A stretch of 64,000 bases of DNA from Datnioides undecimradiatus (taxonomy: Eukaryota > Chordata > Actinopteri > Lobotiformes > Datnioididae), in NCBI GenBank assembly GCA_008933995.1, contig WARS01004340.1, positions 116,001 to 180,000 on the forward strand, read 5' to 3'. Below, piece after piece: positions 21,741-30,984 of the stretch. Both the position numbers and the translations under genes were made by a program. Within the stretch, counting starts at the first letter, position 1. Each line of letters starts with the position of its first letter. Under the pieces are notes generated by a model, which made no database searches, had not been told where the DNA came from, and saw only the letters and a list, made by a program, of their open reading frames with translations.

Positions 21741-23300
21741 AGAGCTTTGTTGGAGGCTCTGACCACTGACAGCAGCCTCAGAAGAGCCTCCTCTGAAGCA
21801 GAGTATTTCTTCAGGTCAGACAGTTCATCTGTGGAGAGGCGTCCTGATCTCAGGGACTGTTGGATCTCCTCCAGTTCATTCAGACAGTGGAACAGGTTGA
21901 TGCTTCTCTCTGGAGACAAGTTCTCACTGATCTTCTCCTTTATGTATTTAACTGTTTTCTGACTGGTCTCGGAGCTACTTCCTGTCTGTGTCAGCAGACT
22001 TTGTAGGAGAGTCTGATTGGTCTGCAGTGAAAGACCCAGGAGGAAGCAGAGGAACACGTCCAGGTGTCCATTTGGACTCTGTAAAGCCTTGCCCACAGCA
22101 CTCTGGTGGAGATGTTTCAGTTCAGGTTTTTCTCTGAAGAGTTTAAACTTCTTGGATGTTGATTGTTGCTGTGACAGCAGATTGACACCAGAGTTGATGA
22201 TGGTCAGATGGACATGAAGAGCAGCCAGAAACTCCTGAACGCTCAGATGGACGAAGCAGAACACCTTGTCCTGGTACAGTCCTCTCTCCTCTTTAAAGAT
22301 CTGTGTGAAAACTCCTGAGTACACTGAGGCTGTTCTGATATCGATGCCACAGTCTGTCAGGTCTGATTCATAGAAGATCAGGTTTCCTTTCTGCAGCTCA
22401 TCAAAAGCCAGTTTTCCCAGAGACTCAATCATCTTCCTGTTCTCTGGACTCCACTGTGAATCTGTCTCAACTCCTCCATCATACTTGATATTCTTCCATT
22501 TGACCTGGACCACCAGGAAGTGGATGTACATCTCAGTCAGGGTCTTGGGCTGCTCTCCTCCCTCTCTGGTCTTCAACATGTCCTCCAGAATTGTAGCAGT
22601 GATCCAACAGAAGACTGGGATGTGGCACATGATGTGGAGGTTTCGTGATGTCTTGATGTGGGAGATGATTCTCCTGGCATGTGTCTTATCTCTGAACCTC
22701 TTCCTGAAGTACTCCTCCTTCTGTGGGTCAGTGAACCTTCTGACCTCTGTCACCATGTCCACACAGTCAGGAGGGATCTGACTGGCTACTGCAGGTCGTG
22801 TGGTTATCCAGAGGCGAGCAGAGGGAAGCAGCTTCCCCCTGATGAGGTTTGTCAGCAGCACATCCACTGAGGTGGACTCTGTGACATCAGTCAGGACCTG
22901 GTTGTTGTGGAAGTCCAGAGAAAGTCGACACTCGTCCAGACCGTCAAAGATGAAGACCACCTGGAACTGTTCAAAGCTGCAGATTCCTGCTTCTTTGGTT
23001 TCAGTAAAGAAGTGATGAACAAGTTCCACCAAGCTGAACTTTCAGCACATTCAGCTCTCTGAAAGTGAATGGAAATGTGAACTGGATGTCCTGGTTGCTT
23101 TGGTCTTCAGCCCAGTCCAGAGTGAACTTCTGTGTTAAGACCGTTTTCCCAATGCCCGCCACTCCCTTTGTCATCACTGTTCTGATTGGTTCCTCTCTTC
23201 CAGGGGAGGTTTTAAAGATGTCTTCTTGTCTGATGGTTGCTTCTGCTCTGTGTGCTTTCCTGGATGGTAAACTATGACCTGGATGAATGAGAACCTCCAC
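21741..23300 (-). pseudogene. NACHT exon of an NLR (NLRC3-like) gene, broken by an 8-bp deletion
   Basis: Two adjoining minus-strand frames make up the exon. The first (23300-23001) has RQEDIFKTSPGREEPIRTVM and the Walker A motif GVAGIGKT, then FTFPFTFRELNVLK. The second (23032-21741, 431 codons) begins MVELVHHFFTETKEAG and has the Walker B motif VVFIFDGLDECR, VCFCFVHLSVQEFLAAL-like winged-helix sequence (FVHLSVQEFLAALHV) and the end SVVRASNKAL, followed by a GTAAGT donor at 21740. The frames are out of register by an 8-base loss near 23041 relative to the paralogue at 46.9 kb, which keeps the longer sequence. NACHT ATPases oligomerise in innate immune sensing; here the protein would end between Walker A and B. 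Confidence 0.9.
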
Positions 23301-23364
23301 AGATATTTCATTTCCTTACAAATGGGTATCTGAACATATTTCTGTTTGCCTCTTGAGACTTCAG

Positions 23365-23634
23365 TCAATGTTTCTTTGATTCAGGAGGTTCAGTCTTTAG
23401 AAAAATCCCCTTACTCCTCTGCAGACGGTCAGCCAGATCCTCCTGCTTCATCCTCCTCAGGAAGTCCATGGTGATCTTCAGAAATACCTCTCTGCTGCTC
23501 CTCCTCTGCTCCTTATCCTCACCCTTCAACTCCTCCCTCTGACTCTCTGAGCATTCTGGGTAATCTGGGCTCAGAACCTTCTGCATCTTCTTCAGTTCAT
23601 TCTTCACAAACGTGATGATGTTCTCCTCCAGCAG
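23365..23634 (-). pseudogene. NLR exon upstream of FISNA/NACHT
   Basis: The acceptor ttttccag lies at 23635. The exon reads LLEENIITFVKNELKKMQKV, LSPDYPECSESQREEL and FLKITMDFLRRMKQEDLADR, the conserved fish NLR segment ahead of FISNA. It then runs SKGIFLKTEPPESKKH to a stop at 23365. The FISNA domain that normally links this to NACHT is not recognisable in the next 100 bases. It is either deleted or the original exon junction is lost. Confidence 0.85.
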
Positions 23635-23795
23635 CTGGAAAAGAATATGATATGAACATCATGATCAAACTGAAATCATGGATCCAAACATCAGATCCAT
23701 GTTGGACAGACTGACAGTCCACTGGTCTCCAAAGAGCAGCATGGAGATCACTGCCAACAGAACAGATGTAAAGAGGTTGTTGTACATGTACAGAC

Positions 23796-23874
23796 CATAA
23801 ATATGGAGCCCAGGTGTGTTTGATCCTGCAGGGCAGATTGAGCACTGGGACCCTCTGAGCTCTCCTGGTCGACC
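23796..23874 (-). pseudogene. Short NLR N-terminal exon
   Basis: A 79-base segment between acceptor tttcttcacag and donor gtctgtac on the minus strand. In phase it reads VDQESSEGPSAQSALQDQTH, similar to the repeated small linker exons of fish NLR N-termini. Splice sites look usable; it belongs to the broken gene. Confidence 0.7.
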
Positions 23875-23999
23875 CTGTGAAGAAACCATGGAAGATGAGC
23901 TCACTTCAATGACTCTGGGTCCATGAGGAGATATTTGAATCAGTGTTTTACTTCAGTGAGTTTGGTTTAGTTGCCACAGCTCCCACCAACCCCCCAAAT

Positions 24000-24923
24000 T
24001 GGGTCCCGTCCTTCACTGTAAACTGCACAGGTGCCCTGGACCAACACACCTACAACCTCCCTGAACTAACTGCCAGCTCCTGGACCAGCCAAATCCTTCT
24101 CAAGTTTCAAATCAACTCAAGTAAAAACTTTATGAAACAGATATTTAGTAGTCAGAGAAAGCACCTCTTCACAACAGAGTTAATTTGTTTGTCAAATTTC
24201 AGAACTGGATCAAGCACCAAACCACGATTTCTGAGAAAAGTGTGAAGGTTCGGCAGCAGGGGCCTCGGTGATCAGCTGTACCCCCAGGTGGAGACCACTT
24301 TGGTCTCACCATCACTAAGCAACATCTCACGTCTTGGAGGCGGTCAGAGAGAAACCTCCCAGTGTGGTCTTTGATATCGTGTCCAGGGTCTAATGAGAGG
24401 TACAGCTGACTGTTGTCTGCATATGGATGGTTGGACATATCCTGTTTAGCAAGGTGGATCCTGAAGGGAGTCTGTATGAGATCAATAACGTGGAGCGCTG
24501 AGGTGCGCTGAGGTGCTCCACCAGTGACGGAGCATTTCCCAGAGACATAATGTTCTTTCTAAATACAACAACAACTGAGCTAAGACAGTGTTTTCCAGGA
24601 CCTGAGATAGAAATAGAAACTTAGAACCAGGCTGTAGAATATTTTGGACAGTTGCATCAAGTTTAGGACTTGGGATGGGATGTACTGTTGCATCTGCGGC
24701 GACGCTGACTTAATTTGTCTCTGAGAAATCTGGTTCAAACATCAAGGCATCGCTCTTCAACGACACACAGCCCAGTCCAGGTCCATGTCCAGGAACAGGT
24801 CTGAAGAGAAACCAGCTCAGATAAACGTGCATATTGGATGTAAAGTGATGCAACACAGATTCAATCGTTCAAACACAGAAAACAACAAAGTTTGCGTCAC
24901 AGAGAACTTTTTAAAATTCTCAC
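24000..24923 (-). other. NLR intron
   Basis: Intron between the 24924-25043 and 23796-23874 exons. The same sequence is present, with many indels, in the second NLR copy (48.1-50.8 kb). No separate gene was recognised. Confidence 0.6.
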
Positions 24924-25043
24924 CTTCCATCAACAGATTGTCTGAACAACAAGGGGAGCTCCATGGACTCATGACTCCTCATGAACACACAGCTGGGTCC
25001 AGGTCCAGGTCCAGCTAGGTCTGATGTGCACTGCTGCTCAGGG
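24924..25043 (-). pseudogene. NLR N-terminal linker exon
   Basis: A 120-base exon between an acceptor at 25044 and donor gtgagaat at 24923. It reads PEQQCTSDLAGPGPGPSCVF and MRSHESMELPLLFRQSVDGR, the PGPGPSC-type linker typical of fish NLR N-termini. It is intact in phase. An inverted copy of the same sequence is found at 51358-51468. Confidence 0.8.
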
Positions 25044-25122
25044 CTTGAACACACACATGCAGAGCTGTGAGTGTGAATCATGCTGGGGCAGTGATGTGAG
25101 CTGCAACAGATCCCCATCTCAC

Positions 25123-25211
25123 CTCTGAGGTCTGGTCTGGCTGAGGTGGTCTCTGCATGGACTGGTTTTAGAGGGCCCCCCTCCCTCCTGTCTGTCCTCA
25201 AATTGACTCAT
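25123..25211 (-). pseudogene. First coding exon of the NLR gene
   Basis: The start codon at 25211 opens MSQFEDRQEGG, then SKTSPCRDHLSQTRPQR, and ends at a gtgag donor. Fish NLR genes of this group start with MSQ-EDRE-EG and end the exon with SQT-QR. The exon itself is undamaged; the gene is a pseudogene because of downstream lesions. Confidence 0.8.
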
Positions 25212-25336
25212 AGCAGAGGCCACACCTTCACACAAACACCACAACACATTATTGACCACAGCAACAACAGAGTCTTGGAGGGAAATTTCTAGGTTAACTA
25301 CTGCTCCCATGATGCACTGCCATGTGAAACAGCCAT

Positions 25337-25425
25337 TCACAGATTTAAATTAGATTAGATTTGATTAGATTCCTTTATTAGTCTAATCTAATCTAATCTA
25401 AATCTGTGATTTAATCACAGATTTA
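25337..25425. repeat. Inverted-repeat hairpin sequence
   Basis: A left arm (cacagatttaaattagatta) is matched by a right arm (ctaatctaatctaaatctgtg) around gattcctttattagtc, and is followed by the self-complementary aaatctgtgatttaatcacagattt. Only 5-6 base ATTAG/CTAAT units repeat. The same structure recurs at about 51277-51345. Confidence 0.8.
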
Positions 25426-25714
25426 AACATCTGTCACATGATTTGGTAACTGTGGGCGAGAGAGTCCAGTCTCCACGCATGAGTTTAGGGCAGCCAGGTT
25501 GGATCAAGCCTAAAATACAGCATCTGTAGATTACCCCATAGTTTCCCCAGGGGTATGATGGCAGCCGAAAGAGACGGGGCGGTGCCATCCGTCTATCTGA
25601 CACCTGCTGATCGCCACACGCATTCTCAGATCTCTGCTGCAGCAGGAGTGCAACATGAGTCATGTGAATAAAGAGCCGGCTGAGACGCTGCCTGAGCCGT
25701 AACCGACCACTTGT

Positions 25715-26030
25715 CTGTATTTACAGATCTATGTACACGTTTACAGATCTATCTACACATTCGCAGATCTATGCACACGTTCACAGATCTATCTACACAT
25801 TCACAGATCATTCTACACGTTCACAGATCTATGCACACATTCATAGATCTATCTACACGTGCACAGATCTATGCACACGTTCACAGATCTATCTACACGT
25901 TCACAGATCTACACATTCACAGATCTATGCACACGTTCACAGATCTATGCACATGTTCACAGATCTATCTACACGTTCACAGATCTATGTACACATTCAG
26001 AGATCTATCTACACATTATGTACACATTGA
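25715..26030. repeat. 20-bp minisatellite ACAGATCTATNNACACRTTC
   Basis: About 15 copies of a 20-base unit, each with the palindrome AGATCT. Because 20 is not a multiple of three, all three plus frames stay open and give the same FTDLSTRSQIYAHVHRSIY-type repeat. No start context or gene support was seen. Confidence 0.95.
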
Positions 26031-26039
26031 CATTTACTT

Positions 26040-26945
26040 GACTGAGTTGAGTCAGTGGATTGCATCGTCTGGTGGCTGATCGAGCTGTTTCACCGCCACG
26101 CTTTTACTTTTGACAGATCTATGCACAGGTTTGCAGATCTATGTATAGTTTGTCTACATTTTTGTGAGCAGGTTTGTTCAGACATCAGCCCCATTAGTGC
26201 GTCTGTGTGAGTCTCTGGTTCATCAAACAACACAACGTGACAAAGAAACATGTGGAGCCCGTCCCTCCATCTTTCCACCGCAGGATCTGAAACCAACAGA
26301 AGTATTTGGCTGAACCAAGCACTGTGTGGCTTCCTGACCAGAAACTACATCTCCCATAATACCCTGCGGGTATAAGCGCGCACACGCACAGCTCATAGGC
26401 AGCACCACCTTAACACACAGCGTGTCACCGCGGAGAAGCAGCAGAGCCCCGTCATGATGTGTGACAGGTGTCACGTGCTCAGCTGCAGCTGCTCCTCCTG
26501 TCCACACGTGCGCACGCACCAGAATAAAACAGAAGCAGAGACAAACATGGGCTTTCAAAATAAATTGCAGGGTTGTACCAAAGTCCAACAGTAACAGCAG
26601 GGTTTAATTTAACCTTCATATGACGTAACAGCCAGCGAGCAGCACACACAGGTGTGTCACAGGTGTGTCACATGAACCTGGGATACGGAGACCCTCCCAC
26701 CACCGTCTTCTACCAGCACTGATAGCTGATTGGTCTGAAGCGGCGCTACGTATAAGCTCATCTCTCACGAAGATCATTACCATTGCAACCACAGCTGGAG
26801 CCACAGCTGGACACAACTGGACAGATCCTGCTTCCTGGTTCCGAGAACTTGGACTGAACTCATCATCTTCATTGACCACACTCGGACTCGCAGCGGCTGC
26901 GCTCTGCCGCCATCTTCGCTCAAAAACCAGGAACCAGTGTCGGCC
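26040..26945. other. Unassigned noncoding stretch
   Basis: Mixed-composition sequence between the minisatellite and L2 copy F. Minus-strand frames of 87-121 codons occur but have low complexity and no recognisable motif. Confidence 0.45.
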
Positions 26946-26946
26946 C

Positions 26947-27900
26947 TCTATTCAGTTCAATTCAATTGAATTCAGTTTTATTTATATAGTGCCAATCCAC
27001 AACCAAAGTCATCTCAGGGCACTTTACAGACAGAGTGGGTCTAGACCACACTCATTACTGTTAACTACACCCAACAGTTCCACCATGAGACAGAGGTAGG
27101 AGAGACTTCCTGTAACAGGCTGACACCTGGGACTGATCCTGGATCTGCCCTGACTGGCTGGGGGAGAGAGAGAGAGAGAGACAGGAGGGGGGAGAGAGAG
27201 AGAGACGAGGGGAGAGAGAGAGAGAGAGAGAATACAACACATCACAGACAGAGATATAGGTGAACATAAAGATGAAACTGACAGAATGGTAGAGAAGCAG
27301 AGTCCTAACTATGGCTGCTGTTAGCAGGACAATAATGATAATAATACAATAATGATAATAAATGGCAGCAGAGGACAGGGGGCAGGTCAGTGGAGCCACA
27401 GATCAGATGTTCAGCTCTGGAGCCACAGGTATCTATAGAGAGGTACAGAGAGAGAGACCAGAGAGAAACAAGCACAGCACTAGGGGACAGAGGACACAGA
27501 GTTAATGACATGTAGACATGGTTTACAGATGAGAGGATGGGTCTGAGGAGAGAGAGAGGAGAGGAGGAGTGTGGAGACCATCATGGGATGTCCCGCAGCA
27601 GGCGCGGCCTATAGCAGCATAACTGAGGGATGGCATTAAGGAGTAACTGTGACTATGGGTTTAGTTATCATGATAACTAGAACTATAACTAGAGCTGTAA
27701 GCTTTGTCAGACAGGAAGGTTTTCAGCTTTACTTTAAAAGTAGAGAGGGTGTCTGCTCCTGAACACAAACTGGCAGCTGGTTCCACAGGAGAGGAGCCTG
27801 AGAGCTAAAGGCTCAGCCTCCAGTTCTACTTTTGGAAACTCTGGGAACCACTGGCAAACCTGCTCTCTGGGAGCAAAGCGACATGCTTGGCAAAAGCCAC
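26947..27900 (-). mobile_element. L2-type LINE, 3' fragment (copy F)
   Basis: The tail ttcaattcaattgaattcag leads into ttttatttatatagtgcc, the GA-rich 3' UTR (27161-27230) and the reverse of the C-terminal ORF, up to gctctctgggagcaaagcga. It is truncated on the 5' side just before the solo LTR. Confidence 0.85.
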
Positions 27901-27912
27901 CTCCACGTTCTC

Positions 27913-28309
27913 TGTCATGTCTGGTCAAGCTCGCTAAAGTAGTCCTTGTCTTGTCCATGTTGTCTCGTGATTCCCTGTTTTATTGTGAAAATACTAACTT
28001 CCCTCTCGTTTCAGGTCTGTCTTGGTGACTACTAGTGCTACGTTCATGCTCTCGCATTCTGTGACGTATTGGGCTTCTGTTTTGTTCATTTGTTCAGTTC
28101 CTTTGCTGCTATTTTGATTATTTCTTTCACAGAATTTTTGTCCTCGAAAGAGTGATTTTGGTTTTTGCCTTTTGTACCCGTGAGTTTTGTTTGAACCTTT
28201 TGCCTCATTTCGAGTGATTTTGATTTGTTACTTTGTTTCAATAAAAGTGTGCTTGTGTAACTACAGGACTTCGAGTCGTGCATCTGGGTTCAGACGTCCA
28301 GTCCTGTCA
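27913..28309 (+). repeat. Solo Gypsy-type LTR
   Basis: The segment starts TGTCATGTC and ends GTCCTGTCA. It holds the ccctgttttattgtgaaaa block shared with the other Gypsy LTRs here and an AATAAA near 28243. It is flanked by ttctc (27908-27912) and ctctc (28310-28314), a 4-of-5 match to a target duplication. No internal region remains, as after LTR-LTR recombination. Confidence 0.75.
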
Positions 28310-29640
28310 CTCTCAGCCGGCCCTCTATCCTGTCCAAAGTGTTGTCCCAGTTCTTTGCTAAAACAGATTCTTCACCTAAAAACACTCCTAGGTACTTCAA
28401 CCCCCCTTTCTTCCACATCAGCCTTGCTGGTAAAACTAAACTATCGATTAACTTCTGTCCAACCATCACTTTCTTAAGTTGAAACACTTCTTGTTCACTG
28501 AAAGCATCTTCCTCCTTCCTCAGCCGAGTCACAGACCTGACAAAAGCCCTCAGTGTTCGGTTTTAACGGCCCGCTGCCCTTTAGTTTCCACCAGAAACCT
28601 CCTAATTTTCTCTAGAGGATAAAAAACCATCTCATCCTCCTGTGATGGCGTCCACTCACTTGCCTCCTCATTGTCAGACAGGTCCTCTAACAGCTTCTTT
28701 GCCTTGGCAGCGCTCTGCTTCCTTTTGCTAGATTTGTTAGTTAGACTCATGTCTTCACACATGTTCTCAGCCATCAGCACATCATCCACCACACTGTCAG
28801 CGCTCTGACTGCAGCTGCTGGGACCTTTCTTTTCCTCCTCCTGCTCCTTTTTCTCTGCTTTCTCGCCGCTCTGTCTGTTTCTGTTATTCACTTTATTTCT
28901 ATTTTCACCTTGAACCTTTTTCACACTCTGCTCCTGCACGTCTGCCTCAGACTGCCGCACATCAAGAGAGTCCGACCCACTCGCAAGCTGTGATGCGTCA
29001 GGCGCGCCCGACCCGGCCAAAGCGACCGACCCAGCAGCGGAAAAATCAGGCACAGTTGTCCTGAGGCTGGACAGGACTGAACCAAATGTCCGTCTGCCCC
29101 GCAACCGAAACATTTCATCGACTCTGAAGTAGCAAACACGGGATAACTGAAGCCATCAACTCTGAAGCTCAACGTCAGGTTCAAGTCCTTGGTGTTGTCT
29201 TTGGGGATCATAAAAACCTGTCGTCTGTGATACACAACATGCTTCAGCTTCGGGGACTTGCAGCCCAGCAAGCACCATCTTAATCGGGGACACCAGCTGT
29301 CCGTAGCGCGACAGCTCTTTGGCCAACTCTTCGTCCTTAATGAACAGGGGTGCGTTTGAAATCATGATCTTTTTTGCGGGATTCACTAACGGGAGCACAG
29401 GGGTGAAAGTGTCCTGCAAAACAACTCCACTTTCAACAACTCGCTCAACTTTCACTACACCATCAAGAAAAATCACAATCCCGCTGTTCATGTGGGAGAC
29501 ATGAACCAAAACCACCACCAACCCACAACCAAAACAACTAATCTACTGACAATAACCTTAACAAAGACATTGCAAAAAACATACAAACACCCTCAAAACC
29601 AATAGAAAAGAGTAAAGACTGAAAACCACTTACTCTGCAG
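28310..29640 (-). mobile_element. Tx1-type LINE with large internal deletion
   Basis: On the minus strand, ORF1 (about 29521-28560) is followed directly by a late piece of ORF2 (28532-28290: FQLKKVMVGQKLIDSL, GLKYLGVFLGEE, AKNWDNTLDRIEGRL). The endonuclease and most of the reverse transcriptase are gone. Motif shapes match fish L1/Tx1-clade elements. Confidence 0.75.
28550..29521 (-). pseudogene. Tx1-type LINE ORF1 (CCHC zinc-knuckle protein)
   Basis: Three overlapping minus frames cover it. N-terminal: IVIFLDGVVKVERVVESGVV, then NAPLFIKDEELAKELSRYG, an RNA-binding-like fold. Middle: HVVYHRRQVFMIPKDNTKDL, then CFGCGADGHLVQSCP, a CX2CX4HX4C knuckle. C-terminal: a charged Lys/Glu-rich tail ending FYPLEKIRRFLVETKG. 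ORF1 proteins of this type bind the element RNA. Frameshifts near 29280 and 29110 break it. Confidence 0.75.
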
Positions 29641-29763
29641 ACTCACAGAGAGCGAGACAGAGAGAAATTTTTTACTTTTCAAAACTCTTTCTTTTAAACA
29701 TTTCTACTCACTAACAGATCAACATCTCGTCCAAACAAACAAAGTTGTTTTTATCCTCATGTA

Positions 29764-30982
29764 CACTCACTGGCCACTTTATTAGGTACACCTTGCTAGT
29801 ACCGGGTTGGACCCCCTTTTGCCTTCAGAACTGCCTTAATCCTTCGTGGCATAGATTCAACAAGGTACTGGAAACATTCCTCAGAGAGTTTGGTCCATAT
29901 TGACATGATAGCATCACGCAGTTGCTGCAGATTTGTCAGCTGCACATCCACGATGCGAATCTCCCGTTCCACCACATCCCAAAGGTGCTCTATTGGATTG
30001 AGATCTGGTGACTGTGGAGGCCATTTGAGTACAGTGAACTCGTTGTCATGTTCAAGAAACCAGTCTGAGATGATTCGAGCTTTATGACATGGCGCATTAT
30101 CCTGCTGGAAGTAGCCATCAGAAGATGGGTACACTGTGGTCATAAAGGGATGGACATGGTCAGCAACAATACTCAGGTAGGCTGTGGCATTGCAACGATG
30201 CTCAATTGGTACTAAGGGGCCCAAAGAGTGCCAAGAAAATATCCCCCACACCATTACACCACCACCACCAGCCTGAACCGTTGATACAAGGCAGGATGGA
30301 TCCATGCGTTCATGTTGTTGACGCCAAATTCTGACCCTACCATCCGAATGTCGCAGCAGAAATCGAGACTCATCAGACCAAGCAACGTTTTTCCAGTCTT
30401 CTATTGTCCAATTTCGGTGAGCCTGTGCGAATTGTAGCCTCAGTTTCCTGTTCTTAGCTGACAGGAGTGGCACCCGGTGTGGTCTTCTGCTGCTGTAGCC
30501 CATCTGCCTCAAGGTTCGACCTGTTGTGCGTTCAGAGATGCTCTTCTGCATACCTTGGTTGTAACGAGTGGTTATTTGAGTTACTGTTGCCTTTCTATCA
30601 GCTCGAACCAGTCTGGCCATTCTCCTCTGACCTCTGGCATCAACAAGGCATTTTCGCCCACAGAACTGCCGCTCACTGGATATTTTCTCTTTTTCGGACC
30701 ATTCTCTGTAAACCCTACAGATGGTTGTGCGTGAAAATCCCAGTAGATCAGCAATTTCTGAAATACTCAGACCAGCCCGTCTGGCACCAACAACCATGCC
30801 ACGTTCAAAGTCACTTAAATCACCTTTCTTCCCCATTCTGATGCTCGGTTTGAACTGCAGCAGTTCGTCTTGACCATGTCTACATGCCTAAATGCATTGA
30901 GTTGCTGCCATGTGATTGGCTGATAGAAATTTGCGTTAATGAGCAGTTGGACAGGTGTACCTAATAAAGTGGCCAGTGAGTG
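29764..30982 (-). mobile_element. Tc1/mariner-type transposon, apparently intact (DD36E)
   Basis: A 1219-base element with perfect 30-base terminal inverted repeats (29764-29793 and 30953-30982, starting CACTCACTGGCC), flanked by TA on both sides (29762-29763, 30983-30984) as Tc1/mariner insertions are. It holds one uninterrupted transposase gene. It lies between two Tx1 LINE remnants that are much more decayed, so it arrived later. Confidence 0.95.
29796..30836 (-). CDS. Tc1/mariner-type transposase, DD36E
   Basis: An unbroken 346-codon frame, the usual length for Tc1 transposases. Residues 1-110 hold two helix-turn-helix parts: DLSDFERGMVVGARRAGLS with LLGFSRTTICRVYREW, then RRMARLVRADRKATVTQIT. 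The catalytic core has Asp155 (WSDESRF), Asp246 (FQQDNAPCHKA) and Glu283 (SPDLNPIEHLWD), with the glycine-rich AGGGGVMVWGIF box at 189-200. Between Asp246 and Glu283 lie 36 residues, so the signature is DD36E and not the usual DD34E. The enzyme would cut at the TIRs and insert at TA. The start is the first Met, KKGDLSDFERG being the conserved N-terminus. All catalytic residues are present, so activity is possible but unproven. Confidence 0.93.
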   Translation of the reverse strand: MGKKGDLSDFERGMVVGARRAGLSISEIADLLGFSRTTICRVYREWSEKEKISSERQFCGRKCLVDARGQRRMARLVRADRKATVTQITTRYNQGMQKSISERTTGRTLRQMGYSSRRPHRVPLLSAKNRKLRLQFAQAHRNWTIEDWKNVAWSDESRFLLRHSDGRVRIWRQQHERMDPSCLVSTVQAGGGGVMVWGIFSWHSLGPLVPIEHRCNATAYLSIVADHVHPFMTTVYPSSDGYFQQDNAPCHKARIISDWFLEHDNEFTVLKWPPQSPDLNPIEHLWDVVEREIRIVDVQLTNLQQLRDAIMSIWTKLSEECFQYLVESMPRRIKAVLKAKGGPTRY

Positions 30983-30984
30983 TA

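Noticed and set aside
25715-26030. CRISPR-like array
   Set aside because: Repeats are contiguous with no unique spacers, in a vertebrate genome; it is a minisatellite.
30467-30841. 124-codon plus-strand frame
   Set aside because: Antisense shadow of the transposase gene.
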